Shown: positions 9,076 through 17,910 of the stretch, one piece after another
Layout of the letters: the number at the start of each line of letters is the position of its first letter
Position numbering within the stretch: position 1 is the stretch's first letter
Source of the DNA: Nitrospirota bacterium
GTDB lineage: Bacteria > Nitrospirota_A > Leptospirillia > Leptospirillales > Leptospirillaceae
NCBI GenBank assembly: GCA_027335985.1
Contig: DAHWGX010000005.1
Coordinates: 21,641 to 85,640 of the forward strand
Reading direction: 5' to 3'
DNA length: 64,000 nt
Position numbers and translations under genes: made by a program
Notes under the pieces: model-generated
Databases searched by the model: none
What the model saw: only the letters and a program-made list of their open reading frames with translations
What the model was told of the DNA's origin: nothing

Positions 9076-9983
9076 GCCGTTATTCCTCGATCCGGATCGG
9101 AGGGCCTGTTTCCGCGGTCGTCTGTGTTTCCACAGCCGAGGAGATGGAAGAGGTCTTTGTCCTGCGGAGCCAGGACAAAATCCCGGGGCCCCTTTTTTTC
9201 TCCGGCCGGGGAAGCAATATCCTCTTTCCCGACCAGGGCATTGAAGGGACGCTGGTCCGCTTCGAGCCCGGCGATCTGACGTCGGCTTGCCGGTGGACGG
9301 AGGAAGGGGAAGTGTATGCCGATGCGGGATTTCCCCTGCCGGCACTTGCCCGCGAAGCGGCTCGGCGGGGAATCGGAGGCTTCGAGTTTCTCGCCGGGAT
9401 TCCCGGAACGGTGGGTGGCGCCGCAGTCATGAATGCCGGGGCAGGGGGACGGGAATGGTCGAATCTCTGCAAGAGCGTGACCGTCATGTATCCTTCTGGC
9501 GCCATCGAGACACTTTCTGCCGAAAGAATGGGCTACGGATATCGGACCTCGCTTTTTGCGGACCGTCCGCTTGAGCGCATGGGGGCCTCCGGACCGGGAA
9601 ACATCCCGAAGGGAATCGTTCTCCTGGGAGCGCTACTCTCGGGTCCGTGCAGTTCTCCGGAAGACTGTCAGGCTCTCCTAAGCCGTCACCTCGACTACAG
9701 GAAGCGAACACAGCCTCTCGAAGAGCCAAGCCTCGGATCTGTTTTCCGGAACCCCGACGATGGGCCGGCAGGATACACGGCCGGCCGGCTCATCGAGGAG
9801 GCGGGTCTCAAGGGCGAACGCCGGGGAGGCATCACGGTCTCTCTCCGGCATGCCAACTTTTTTGTCAATACGGGTGGTGGATCCGAACGTGAGTTTCGGG
9901 AGCTTTTGGAAGACGTGACCCAGCGCGTCAGGGAGCATTGGGGTGTCGTTCTGGAACCTGAGGTGAGAATGTGGAACTCGTAA
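9024..9983 (+). CDS. murB: MurB, UDP-N-acetylenolpyruvoylglucosamine reductase
   Basis: FAD-dependent, NADPH-using reductase that makes UDP-MurNAc. It has 319 residues: an N-terminal FAD-binding segment (SSIRIGGPVSAVV), GRGSNILFPD, and the conserved EFLAGIPGTVGGAAVMNAGAGG. Further on are GYGYRTSLF, the tail-domain QPLEEPSLGSVFRNP and GRLIEEAGLKG. GTG 9024 follows AAAGGAA and makes the frame overlap murC by 52 nt. No better in-frame start exists before the conserved N-terminus. Confidence 0.95.
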   Translation: MGASLARRPRIRSRERLSRYSSIRIGGPVSAVVCVSTAEEMEEVFVLRSQDKIPGPLFFSGRGSNILFPDQGIEGTLVRFEPGDLTSACRWTEEGEVYADAGFPLPALAREAARRGIGGFEFLAGIPGTVGGAAVMNAGAGGREWSNLCKSVTVMYPSGAIETLSAERMGYGYRTSLFADRPLERMGASGPGNIPKGIVLLGALLSGPCSSPEDCQALLSRHLDYRKRTQPLEEPSLGSVFRNPDDGPAGYTAGRLIEEAGLKGERRGGITVSLRHANFFVNTGGGSEREFRELLEDVTQRVREHWGVVLEPEVRMWNS

Positions 9984-10948
9984 CGCAGGTAATGCTCAAG
10001 GAAAAAGGGATTCGGAAGGTGGCGGTTCTCTGTGCGGGGGAATCGGAGGAGGCTGAGGTTTCACGGGTCTCCTCACGTGCGGTCTCCGAAGCCCTTGTTC
10101 ATGCTGGATTTGAGGTCCGGGAACTCGAGGCGGACAGGACACTGGCGAGAACTCTTTCCGAATTCGCTCCGGATGCGGCCTTTCTTGCCACACATGGAGG
10201 GGCTGGGGAAAACGGGACGCTCCAGGGCTTTCTTGAAATCATGAAAATTCCCTACACCGGCTCCGGAGTCCTCGGATCGGCGATCGGGATGTCCAAGATG
10301 CGTTCGCGCGCCCTCTTCCGGGAGCGGGGGCTAGCCGTTCCCCTGACCTATGCCCACAGGATAGGACCGGCTTTTCGTGCCGACAGCGTCTCCTTTGACC
10401 CGCCCTACATGGTCAAGCCGGAGTCCGGTGGATCCTCCATCGGCGTCCGCCGGATCGAACGACGGGAGGATCTCGCACAAGCGGTCGCTCTCGCGGGCGA
10501 ATATTCTCCGTGGGTCCTGATCGAACAATGCATCCGCGGAAGGGAAATCCAGTCCGCCGTCCTGTCCGACCGGTTTCTCGGGGCTATCGAGATTATTCCG
10601 GGAAACGCCGAACCGTTCTATACCTACGCTTCAAAATACTCTCCAGGGGCCTCCCGCCATATTTGTCCGGCGCCCCTGTCCGACACCCTTCTCGGGGAGC
10701 TGGCCGAGGCGACACTGGAAGCCCACCGGATCCTTGAACTCAGGGGGACCAGTCGTCTCGATACGATCCTGAACGAAGAAGGGGTCTTCTTTGTTCTCGA
10801 AGTGAATACTCTTCCGGGTCTGACTCCGACTTCCCTGTTGCCGGAAATTGCTGCCCATGCAGGACTCTCCTTTACCGATCTTCTTCTGGAGCTCCTGTGG
10901 ACAGCCCGTCTTGACGGGGAGTGCTCCGCTGTCCATGCCGGCCTCTGA
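9971..10948 (+). CDS. ddl: D-alanine-D-alanine ligase
   Basis: ATP-grasp ligase that makes the D-Ala-D-Ala dipeptide used by MurF. It has 325 residues: KVAVLCAGESEEAEVS near the N-terminus (the usual FGGxSxEREVS region), ATHGGAGENGTLQGFLE, PYTGSGVLGSAIGMSK, the ATP-grasp lid region and the metal site EVNTLPGLTPTSLLP at the end. The GTG at 9971 overlaps murB by 13 nt; ATG at 9992 is an alternative. The stop overlaps the next ATG by 1 nt. Confidence 0.94.
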   Translation: MELVTQVMLKEKGIRKVAVLCAGESEEAEVSRVSSRAVSEALVHAGFEVRELEADRTLARTLSEFAPDAAFLATHGGAGENGTLQGFLEIMKIPYTGSGVLGSAIGMSKMRSRALFRERGLAVPLTYAHRIGPAFRADSVSFDPPYMVKPESGGSSIGVRRIERREDLAQAVALAGEYSPWVLIEQCIRGREIQSAVLSDRFLGAIEIIPGNAEPFYTYASKYSPGASRHICPAPLSDTLLGELAEATLEAHRILELRGTSRLDTILNEEGVFFVLEVNTLPGLTPTSLLPEIAAHAGLSFTDLLLELLWTARLDGECSAVHAGL

Positions 10949-11793
10949 TGGGAGGAGGGGCTTCCGGTCCGGGGACATCCTCCTTCCTTCGCCCCGGATC
11001 TGGCCGGTACATTCTTCTCCTTCTCTTCTGGCTCATCTGGGGGGGGCTTTTTTTCCGTGGGCTCTTTCATTCGCCAGGACGGGCTTTCACGGTAACGATC
11101 CTCGGCCCGGAAGTCCTTGACAGAGACCTCGTTGCCGGCTGGCTCTCTCGGGTCCGATACCGCACCGTGCCCTATCTCGACCGGGAACCGCTCGAAAGGC
11201 TGAAAGAGTCCCATCCCTGGATCGAGTCCGTCAGCGAAAAATATCTCCTCGGAGCAGGACGCGTCGTACGAGTCAAGGTGTGGACGCCGGAGGGCCTATT
11301 GCGGCCGGCCTATGGTCTCATGGCCTTTCAGGCACCTCTGGCGACGGCAGTTCCCTCCAGGGTTTCCTATCTGAACGCGCAGGGGCTCTCCCTCATGGGG
11401 CGTTCCTATCCGGGCACGGGGGCACTCCCCCAGATCATCGTCCGTGCTCCCCTGACCCGTTCCACCGGGATCCGGCTGGTCCGGACCATCGAGACCGTCC
11501 GGAACTGCCGTTCGGAAGGGGCACCTTCCGGGCAGTGGTTCAGCCTGAACGGCCCCCATGAAGTCCGATTCTATCCCGATCACAATCTTCCGGTGCTCCT
11601 GTTAGGAACCGATCTCGGCTGTGCGCCGTTCCATCTTTTCCGCGCCTACATGAAAAAATCCGGCCTTCTGGCCACCGGCAAGCTCCCCGAAGGAATCGAC
11701 CTGCGCTTCAAGGGAATGCTCATTCTCCGTCCATCACTGGATAATCTCCCTCCCACACCTTCCCGTCCAGGAAAAAAAGAGGCCCGTTCCTGA
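10948..11793 (+). CDS. ftsQ: FtsQ-like divisome membrane protein
   Basis: Bitopic inner-membrane divisome protein. It has a short basic cytoplasmic head, one hydrophobic helix (YILLLLFWLIWGGLFF, about residues 20-36), then a periplasmic POTRA-like domain (from FTVTILGPEVLDRDLVAGWL to VRVKVWTPEGLLRP) and a divergent beta domain. Sequence alone identifies FtsQ weakly, but position between ddl and ftsA, size (281 residues) and topology match. ATG 10948 overlaps the ddl stop (TGATG); GTG 10921 is an upstream alternative. Confidence 0.8.
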   Translation: MGGGASGPGTSSFLRPGSGRYILLLLFWLIWGGLFFRGLFHSPGRAFTVTILGPEVLDRDLVAGWLSRVRYRTVPYLDREPLERLKESHPWIESVSEKYLLGAGRVVRVKVWTPEGLLRPAYGLMAFQAPLATAVPSRVSYLNAQGLSLMGRSYPGTGALPQIIVRAPLTRSTGIRLVRTIETVRNCRSEGAPSGQWFSLNGPHEVRFYPDHNLPVLLLGTDLGCAPFHLFRAYMKKSGLLATGKLPEGIDLRFKGMLILRPSLDNLPPTPSRPGKKEARS

Positions 11794-11817
11794 CGGGATC
11801 CATTTCAGTCCGGTCTG

Positions 11818-11846
11818 TTGAGACACTTCCTCCGTTGTGAGAAAAT
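11818..11846 (+). promoter_or_regulatory. Possible promoter before ftsA
   Basis: TTGAGA (11818-11823) and GAAAAT (11841-11846) at 17 bp spacing lie in the 115-bp ftsQ-ftsA gap, about 60 nt before the chosen ftsA start. The -35 is close to consensus and the -10 is poor. It would allow separate expression of ftsA and ftsZ. Weak evidence. Confidence 0.3.
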
Positions 11847-11908
11847 GGGCAGGCTTCGGGGAGAGCCGGGCGGGCACTTTCAATTTTCAGGGGAGACAGA
11901 GGCATTCG

Positions 11909-13195
11909 ATGACGGATCAACCAGTATTTGCGGCAATTGATTTGGGTTCGACAAAGGTGTGCGCCGTATTGGGTCAGGCGATCGACGACGATCGGTTTGA
12001 AATAGTCGGGATCGGCTCCGCATCGACACAGAACGGTATCAGAAACGGGACGATCGTGGATGTGCAGCAGACAGTGGCGGCCATTCGGAAAGCGGTCGAT
12101 GTCGCGGTGCGGAAGGCGAGCTGTCCCGTCTCCCGTGTGGTTGTCGGGTTCGCGGGAGGCGAGATCGACGGCCAGGACCAGCGGGTCATGATCGCCCTCA
12201 AGGACCGGGAGGTCCTGGCGACGGATATCGACAGGATCCTGCAGGAAGCCCGGACGATGATGGGATGCCAGTCGTCCGAGCTTCTCCACACCATCCCCAA
12301 GTCCTACCGGATCGACGAGCAGGGGGGCATCGTGAATCCTGTCGGAATGGTGGGGGCTCGCCTGGAGGCACTCGTCCACGTCATCCGGGGCTCCGACATG
12401 GTGCTCGCGAACCTCAAGCGAAGTGTCGAAAGGGCCGGGCTGACGGTTCGCGACGGAGACCTCGTTCTGCAGCCTCTTGCAAGCGCCCGGGCGGTTCTGA
12501 CCGAGGACGACAAGGAGCTTGGCGTCTGTGTCGTCGATATCGGGGGGGGGACAACCGGCATGGTCCTCTACCAGAACGGAGCCCTCTCCGGAGTCCGGAT
12601 CATTCCGTTGGGAGGGGCCGCCATGACGAAGGACCTGGCCGCCGTCATGCGGATCTCACAGTCCGAGGCGGAACGGATCAAGAAAGAGGTTTTCAGCACC
12701 CCAGGGCAGTCCGTACTGCAGGAGGCTCCGGAGGAAGAAGGGTCTCCTTCCCCTCCCGTTTCAGAGGAAAGTCCGCAAGGTTCGCTCCGCAGGACCCAGG
12801 TCCGGGAGGTTGTCGAGGCCAGGCTCGAGGAAATTCTGACGCGCGTCAAGGGAGAACTTGACCGGATGCGCCAGAACGCTTTCCTTGCCCGGGGAGTCGT
12901 CCTGGTTGGGGGCGTCGCCCGGATGCCGAACATCGTTCCTTTCGCGGAAAAGATCTTCGAAATGCCCGTTTCCGTCGGACAAACCGGTCTCCGCGTCCAG
13001 GGCCTGGTCGATCAGGCCTCCGCTCCCGAGTTCGCATCGGCCATCGGCCTCCTTTATTTTGCGAGGGATCAGTGGAGTCCTCAGGATATCCCGCATCGGG
13101 AAGATGTCTCTTTGCCGGAAACACAGGAGCCAAGAAAAGGAGCGACGGCCTCTTCCGGGGTCAGGATCTGGAACTGGCTTCGGGAAATCATCTGA
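11909..13195 (+). CDS. ftsA: FtsA, actin-like divisome membrane tether for FtsZ
   Basis: Actin-fold ATPase that anchors FtsZ to the membrane. The AIDLGSTKVCAVLG phosphate-1 motif begins about residue 8, followed by the inserted 1C subdomain, the phosphate-2 motif VVDIGGGTTGMVLY and the adenosine-site region GVVLVGGVARMPN. The C-terminal segment IWNWLREII is an amphipathic membrane-targeting helix as expected. ATG 11909 follows AGAGG at 6 nt; a longer in-frame start at 11837 lacks family homology. The linker around residues 265-290 is rich in Pro and acidic residues. Confidence 0.95.
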   Translation: MTDQPVFAAIDLGSTKVCAVLGQAIDDDRFEIVGIGSASTQNGIRNGTIVDVQQTVAAIRKAVDVAVRKASCPVSRVVVGFAGGEIDGQDQRVMIALKDREVLATDIDRILQEARTMMGCQSSELLHTIPKSYRIDEQGGIVNPVGMVGARLEALVHVIRGSDMVLANLKRSVERAGLTVRDGDLVLQPLASARAVLTEDDKELGVCVVDIGGGTTGMVLYQNGALSGVRIIPLGGAAMTKDLAAVMRISQSEAERIKKEVFSTPGQSVLQEAPEEEGSPSPPVSEESPQGSLRRTQVREVVEARLEEILTRVKGELDRMRQNAFLARGVVLVGGVARMPNIVPFAEKIFEMPVSVGQTGLRVQGLVDQASAPEFASAIGLLYFARDQWSPQDIPHREDVSLPETQEPRKGATASSGVRIWNWLREII

Positions 13196-13302
13196 CGGGC
13201 CAAACAGGTCCGTCTTCCGACGGACATCTCTCCGGTGGCGGACCGGATGACCTCTCATGATCATCAACAGTTCGGAGCCGGATGGCTCCTTGGAGAGCGG
13301 GT

Positions 13303-14484
13303 ATGGATTCAGAGTGGGGCGAAGAGCCCTTGATCGACTACAAGCAATCCGGAATACTCGGGGCCCGCATCCTTGTCATCGGGGTAGGCGGCGGAGGGTG
13401 CAATGCGATTCACACCATGATCATGTCCGACCTGAAGGGCGTCGAGTTCGTGGCGGTCAACACCGACCTTCAGGCCCTCAACCGGATCGATGCCCACAGG
13501 ATCCAGATCGGAAGCGCCGTCAGCCGGGGGCTTGGAGCCGGAGCCAATCCCGAAGTGGGACGACGGTCCGCTCTTGAGGACGTCGACAAGATTCGTGGAG
13601 CGGTGGCTGGATCGGACATGGTCTTCGTGACGGCGGGAATGGGCGGTGGGACGGGGACGGGAGCGGCTCCCGTGATCGCGCAGGTGGCCCGGGAAAGCGG
13701 CATCCTTACCGTGGCGGTCGTGACGACCCCCTTCGGCTTCGAGGGGCCGAAACGATGCCGGAACGCCGAGGAGGGACTTCGGGAGCTCCGTCGTTTCACC
13801 GACACACTGATCGTAATTCCCAACGACCGGCTCGAATCGGTGGTCGACAGGGGAACTCCCCTCATCGACGCCTTCAAGAAGGCTGACGACGTCCTTCGAC
13901 AGGGTGTCCAGGGGATATCGGACATCATCACCCGTCCGGGACTCATCAATCTGGACTTTGCCGATGTGAAGACGACGATGGCCAACATGGGCCGCGCCGT
14001 CATGGGGATCGGAACTGCATCCGGACCGGAGAGGGCCCTGACGGCTGCCCGTGCGGCCATAAACAGTCCCCTTCTCGAGGATAGCTCGATCCGGGGGGCA
14101 AAAGGCATTCTCGTGAATTTCCGGGGAGGCTCGGACATGACTTTAAACGAGATCACCGAGGCCTCCCGCCTCATCGAGGAGGAGGCCGAAAAGGGATCGG
14201 CCAATCTGATCTTCGGAACGGTGGTCGAAGATCATCCGATGGAGGAGATCCACATCACGGTGATCGCGACGGGATTCGACCAACCGGCCGACCGCGCTCC
14301 GGGAAAGGCCGAGACCTCTTCGGCCGAGCCCCTTCCTTCCGAGGGACAGGAAGAGATTCCTGCCTTCCTGAGAAGACAGGGGCAGGCCACTCGTCCGTTT
14401 TCGCGGGAGACGCAACCCGTCGAAGCCGAGCCAGAAGGGGATCTCAACGAGCGGCCCGCCATCTGGAGAAAACGGGGAGAATGA
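13303..14484 (+). CDS. ftsZ: FtsZ, tubulin-like division GTPase
   Basis: Polymerising GTPase of the Z ring. The core starts with [18 protein letters not shown] and carries the tubulin signature [20 protein letters not shown] and [15 protein letters not shown] 13303 follows GGAGAG at 5 nt; ATG 13282 is an alternative. After a short linker the conserved tail motif EIPAFLRRQ appears, but it is not terminal: a further 34 residues end with a second, similar segment ([11 protein letters not shown]). ATGA overlap with pgeF. Confidence 0.97.
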   Translation: MDSEWGEEPLIDYKQSGILGARILVIGVGGGGCNAIHTMIMSDLKGVEFVAVNTDLQALNRIDAHRIQIGSAVSRGLGAGANPEVGRRSALEDVDKIRGAVAGSDMVFVTAGMGGGTGTGAAPVIAQVARESGILTVAVVTTPFGFEGPKRCRNAEEGLRELRRFTDTLIVIPNDRLESVVDRGTPLIDAFKKADDVLRQGVQGISDIITRPGLINLDFADVKTTMANMGRAVMGIGTASGPERALTAARAAINSPLLEDSSIRGAKGILVNFRGGSDMTLNEITEASRLIEEEAEKGSANLIFGTVVEDHPMEEIHITVIATGFDQPADRAPGKAETSSAEPLPSEGQEEIPAFLRRQGQATRPFSRETQPVEAEPEGDLNERPAIWRKRGE

Positions 14485-15134
14485 AGGACTTTCTCCGCCA
14501 TCCCCTCCTCTCTACCATTGGTATCGATCATGGGTTCGGAACGGTCGGGAGCGCCCCGCGTCCCCAATGCCTGGTTCTTCGACAGACCCACGGCACACGG
14601 GTCCTTTCTCCCGGAGAGTACCGGGCCCAGGAGCGTCCCATGGAGGGAGACGGGCTCATCTCTCACGAAAGGGGAGAAGAGGTGGGGGTCTTTACCGCCG
14701 ACTGTCTTCCGGTGCTCGCCGCCACGGAGTCAGGAGAGTGTGTGGGGGCATTCCATGCGGGGTGGAGAGGGGCCGCGGCCGGGATCGTTCCTGCGGGCAT
14801 TCGTCGGATTGCGGAGATGGGGCAGATCCTTTCGGCGCATATTCGGGTCGTTCTCGGGCCGGCCATCGGGCCCTGCTGTTTCGAGGTTGGCCCCGAGGTC
14901 TGGGAGTCCATCCAGTCGGAAACTCCGACCTATGTCCAGAGACGACGACGGACGCTTGACCTCTGGGAGCTCGTGACCCACCAGCTTCTTGAGGTGGGGG
15001 TTTCCCCGGAAAATATCGGAAGGATTTCTCTCTGTACCCGATGTCACCCGGATCTTTTCTTTTCCCATCGGGGATGGGGGACGCGCCGGAAGGGGCGGTC
15101 GATGCTGAACTATATCCGGCGGGATATGCGATGA
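14481..15134 (+). CDS. pgeF: PgeF/YfiH-type purine nucleoside phosphorylase family (laccase domain) protein
   Basis: Member of the DUF152/YfiH family, described as a peptidoglycan editing factor and as a purine nucleoside phosphorylase or oxidase. The metal-binding set is visible: [29 protein letters not shown] and [12 protein letters not shown]. At 217 residues it is slightly short of the usual 230-250. It overlaps ftsZ by 4 nt (ATGA) and its own stop overlaps yggS the same way, so translation is probably coupled. Confidence 0.9.
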   Translation: MKDFLRHPLLSTIGIDHGFGTVGSAPRPQCLVLRQTHGTRVLSPGEYRAQERPMEGDGLISHERGEEVGVFTADCLPVLAATESGECVGAFHAGWRGAAAGIVPAGIRRIAEMGQILSAHIRVVLGPAIGPCCFEVGPEVWESIQSETPTYVQRRRRTLDLWELVTHQLLEVGVSPENIGRISLCTRCHPDLFFSHRGWGTRRKGRSMLNYIRRDMR

Positions 15135-15814
15135 TAGCGGCGAATCTCGCTAGGATCAGGTCCCGGATGGAAGCCGCCTCCCGGGAGGCGGGACGGACGG
15201 ATCTCCCCCGCCTCGTCGGTGTGACGAAGATGCGGACTGTCGAGGAGATCCGGAGTCTGGTCAATGCCGGGGTGCATCATCTCGGGGAGAATCGGTGGGA
15301 GGAATGGGAGGGCAAGCGGAATGCCCTTGAGGAAATCATTTCATGGCATTTTATCGGAGCGATCCAGGGACGTGCCCTCCGGAAGCATTACAGACCGCTC
15401 TTCCGGGTCGATTCCCTGGACAATCTCTCCCATGCCCGTCTTCTTTCTGAAAGGGCCGCGAGCGAGGGTCTCAAACAGGCTGTTCTTCTGGAGGCGAACA
15501 TCCTGCGCAATCCCGGGCGGTCCGGCTTTCTTCCGGAGGAACTGGAAAAAGGAGTGGAGTCGGTTTCGTCACTGGAGGGTCTCGATATCCGCGGACTCCT
15601 GGTCATGGGGCCTATCCCCGATCCTTCCGACCGTCAGGACCGGACGCGTAAGGTATTCGAAGAAGCAAGGGAATGGTGGATCCGACTCCAGGAACATTGG
15701 CCCTTTCTCGTGGAGCTTTCGATGGGCATGTCCGAGGATTTCGAGGAGGGGATCCGCTGCGGAGCTACGGAGGTGAGGATCGGGCGCCTTCTTTTCGAGG
15801 AAGGGATTGTGTGA
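15131..15814 (+). CDS. YggS/PROSC family PLP-binding homeostasis protein
   Basis: Single-domain TIM-barrel protein that binds pyridoxal phosphate and takes part in B6 and amino-acid homeostasis. The PLP lysine lies in LVGVTKMRTVEEI, followed by the family-typical HHLGENRWEE and the WHFIGAIQGRALRK segment (usually WHFIGxLQxxK), and LSMGMSEDFEEGI near the end. The ATG at 15131 overlaps the pgeF stop (ATGA); the longer in-frame start at 15041 is inside pgeF and rejected. 227 residues, normal size. Confidence 0.93.
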   Translation: MIAANLARIRSRMEAASREAGRTDLPRLVGVTKMRTVEEIRSLVNAGVHHLGENRWEEWEGKRNALEEIISWHFIGAIQGRALRKHYRPLFRVDSLDNLSHARLLSERAASEGLKQAVLLEANILRNPGRSGFLPEELEKGVESVSSLEGLDIRGLLVMGPIPDPSDRQDRTRKVFEEAREWWIRLQEHWPFLVELSMGMSEDFEEGIRCGATEVRIGRLLFEEGIV

Positions 15815-16710
15815 GCGATACGCGGAAGTCGGGCAAGAAAAATCAGAAAAACGGACATCTTTCGAAAACATTTGCCGAGGGAGACTCTCCCGGGTCCGTT
15901 TGGGTTGTCGGAGGGGGGCAGATGGGTGGCGTCATCGCCCGTCATCTGGTGAGCAATCGTGCAGGTGTCCGACCGTCCCTTGCGGTCGCCGATCCCAGTC
16001 CGGAGGTCCTGAAGCTCCTGAAGGCGGAGGGGATCGAAGGAGAGCCCTCTCTTCCTGCGCTGATGAAAAAGGGAAGGAGTCCCGACCTGATCGTCCTCTG
16101 CGTCAAGCCGGGCATCTTTCTGAAATCCGAGTCGGAGGTGTCGGAAGCATTGGCGGCCATGCCTGCGGGCGTTCTTGCGGTCTCCGTCATGGCTGGCGTC
16201 CCGCTCTCCCATCTTCGCGGGAGGGCCCCGAACCTCCGCTGGGTGCGCTCCATGACCAATCTCGCCCTTTCTGCCGGCAAGGGCATGACCCTTCTGGCCG
16301 CCTCCCAGGAGGTGACACACTCCGAGCAGACTCTTATTTACAGCCTTTTTTCAGGGATGGGGCGGGCCCTCTGGATCCCGGAGGATTCTTTCGATGCGGC
16401 GACTGCCATCGCCGGTTCGGGGCCCGGCCTGCTGGCTCTCGTCGCCGAGGCCCTGGCTGATGGAGGCGTCCGGGAAGGGTTGTCCCGGGAGACTGCAACC
16501 CTGCTGGCCTCCTGGGCCCTTCTGGGTACGGGAGCCCTGCTGGTCGAAAAGGGACACCTTCCGGAGCTCCTGAAGGCGAAGGTTGCATCTCCGTCCGGGA
16601 CAACGATCGAAGGATTGGCGGCCCTCGAGCGTCAGGGGGTTCGGGGGGCCATGATAGAAGCGGTGCGGGCCATGGCGGTCCGTTCCCGGGAGTTGTCCCG
16701 CAACGTTTAG
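15811..16710 (+). CDS. proC: ProC, pyrroline-5-carboxylate reductase
   Basis: Last step of proline synthesis, using NAD(P)H. After an unusual basic N-terminal extension of about 30 residues comes the Rossmann motif VWVVGGGQMGGVIARHL. The C-terminal dimer domain shows IAGSGPGLLALVAEALADGGVREGL and VASPSGTTIEGLAALE, the standard ProC signatures. GTG 15811 overlaps the yggS stop by 4 nt (GTGA). The yggS-proC-yggT order is common in many bacteria and supports the assignments. Confidence 0.94.
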   Translation: MSDTRKSGKKNQKNGHLSKTFAEGDSPGSVWVVGGGQMGGVIARHLVSNRAGVRPSLAVADPSPEVLKLLKAEGIEGEPSLPALMKKGRSPDLIVLCVKPGIFLKSESEVSEALAAMPAGVLAVSVMAGVPLSHLRGRAPNLRWVRSMTNLALSAGKGMTLLAASQEVTHSEQTLIYSLFSGMGRALWIPEDSFDAATAIAGSGPGLLALVAEALADGGVREGLSRETATLLASWALLGTGALLVEKGHLPELLKAKVASPSGTTIEGLAALERQGVRGAMIEAVRAMAVRSRELSRNV

Positions 16711-16731
16711 CCTGCATCGAGGGAGGATCTC

Positions 16732-16968
16732 ATCAGACTCTTCACGACAATACTGAATCTGTTCACCTGGATCATCATCATACGCGCACTCCTCTCCTGG
16801 GTGCGTCCCGATCCGCACAATCCGATCATCCGGTTTATGGATTATGTCACCGAGCCGTTTCTGGCTCCGATACGGAAGCTCGTTCCGCCCGAAAAGATGG
16901 GCGGTCTCGACCTGTCCCCTTTCATTCTGATTCTGATCATTCAGGGGATCGAACGGTTCGTTTATTGA
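16732..16968 (+). CDS. YggT family membrane protein, apparently with an ATC start codon
   Basis: Small inner-membrane protein of the YggT family. The frame reads an N-terminal helix, then RALLSWVRPDPHNPIIRF, EPFLAPIRKLVPP and GGLDLSPFILILIIQ, all strongly family-typical, 78 residues in all. Back to the in-frame stop at 16708 there is no ATG, GTG or TTG before the conserved helix. An ATC at 16732 sits 5 nt after GGGAGG, exactly where a start is expected, so I infer a rare ATC start. A sequence error is the alternative. It lies between proC and divIVA as is usual. Confidence 0.82.
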   Translation: MRLFTTILNLFTWIIIIRALLSWVRPDPHNPIIRFMDYVTEPFLAPIRKLVPPEKMGGLDLSPFILILIIQGIERFVY

Positions 16969-17013
16969 ACCAAGACATGAAAGTTCCGTGTCACAGAGAG
17001 AAAAGGAGGGTTC

Positions 17014-17553
17014 ATGCTCGATCACACAAAGCTCAACGACCTCCGGGCTCGTGAATTTGGGAAAAGTTTGCGCGGGTACACTCCGGGCGAGGTAGACGAA
17101 TTCATCGAGAAGCTCCTGTTCGAGGCGGGTCAGCTTGTCGATGCTGTGGGAGCCCTCACCCAGCAGATTCGGGAACTGCAGGACGACAGGGAGGAGATCA
17201 AAAAACGTGAGGAACAGCTGTCTGCGACGCTCGTGGCGGCCCAGGCGACGGCCGAAGAATGGAAGGGACTCGCCAAAAAGGAGGGAGAGCAGATTGTCCG
17301 GGAGGCGCATTTGAAGGCGGAGGAGATCCTGCAGCGCGCCCATCGGGAGTCCGAGGAGCTTCATCAGCAGACCAGGGAAAAGTCCCGTTCTGAAGAGGAA
17401 GGCCGGGCGCGTCTCCGGCATGAAACGGAAATGACCGTATCCCGCCTGAGGGGGGAGCTGGCATCCTTCGGGGAAGCCCTCACCCGCTGGGAGAATACCG
17501 CGTCGGACATGGGCGGAAGCACCAATGAAACCCCCAAAGAAATCCGCTTCTGA
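17014..17553 (+). CDS. divIVA: DivIVA-domain coiled-coil protein
   Basis: Membrane-curvature-sensing scaffold family. The N-terminal DivIVA domain is clear (LNDLRAREFGKSLRGYTPGEVDEFIEKL, residues 7-34), then charged heptad-rich sequence to about residue 165 predicts a long coiled coil. Strong ribosome site AAAAGGAGGGTTC before ATG. 179 residues. DivIVA beside the dcw cluster is typical of Gram-positives and some other phyla but absent from enterics; here it sits with YggT. The 3' end overlaps the next gene by 29 nt. Confidence 0.9.
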   Translation: MLDHTKLNDLRAREFGKSLRGYTPGEVDEFIEKLLFEAGQLVDAVGALTQQIRELQDDREEIKKREEQLSATLVAAQATAEEWKGLAKKEGEQIVREAHLKAEEILQRAHRESEELHQQTREKSRSEEEGRARLRHETEMTVSRLRGELASFGEALTRWENTASDMGGSTNETPKEIRF

Positions 17554-17863
17554 TCGCTCCCCCAATCAAAAAGCTTCCCGACAAATCTGGCGATTCGAGA
17601 TCAATGTCAAGCCTGGCCAGGCAAGACCCTGCTTCAGGCGGGAAGAGAGGGGATGGATTCTCGGAGTCCGCGAACCGGCCAGGGACGGACTTGCGAACCG
17701 GGGCGTCGCCAGGGTCTTGGCGGATTATCTTGGAGTGTCCGTCTCCTCCGTCTCGATCGTTCGGGGAGAGGGAAGCCGGATCAAACTGATCGAGGTGTCC
17801 GGACTCGATCCGGACGAGGGTTGCAGGAGACTTGAGAGGGCGGTGACAGGTCCAATCCCTTGA
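17525..17863 (+). CDS. DUF167/YggU family protein
   Basis: Small protein of unknown function in the DUF167 (YggU) family. The family pattern is visible: a beta strand ending in VKPGQARP, then GILGV-like WILGVREPARDGLANRGVARVLADYLGVSVSSVSIVRGEGSRIKLIEV, which matches the usual PPVDGKAN...LA..L.V....V.I..G..SR.K. It has 112 residues with a basic N-terminal extension of about 25. ATG 17525 overlaps divIVA by 29 nt. Last gene of the + strand run from the left edge. Confidence 0.85.
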   Translation: MKPPKKSASDRSPNQKASRQIWRFEINVKPGQARPCFRREERGWILGVREPARDGLANRGVARVLADYLGVSVSSVSIVRGEGSRIKLIEVSGLDPDEGCRRLERAVTGPIP

Positions 17864-17910
17864 GGTTTCGCCGTCTCCTCGGGTTCACACGTGGTCCGGC
17901 CTCACCATGC

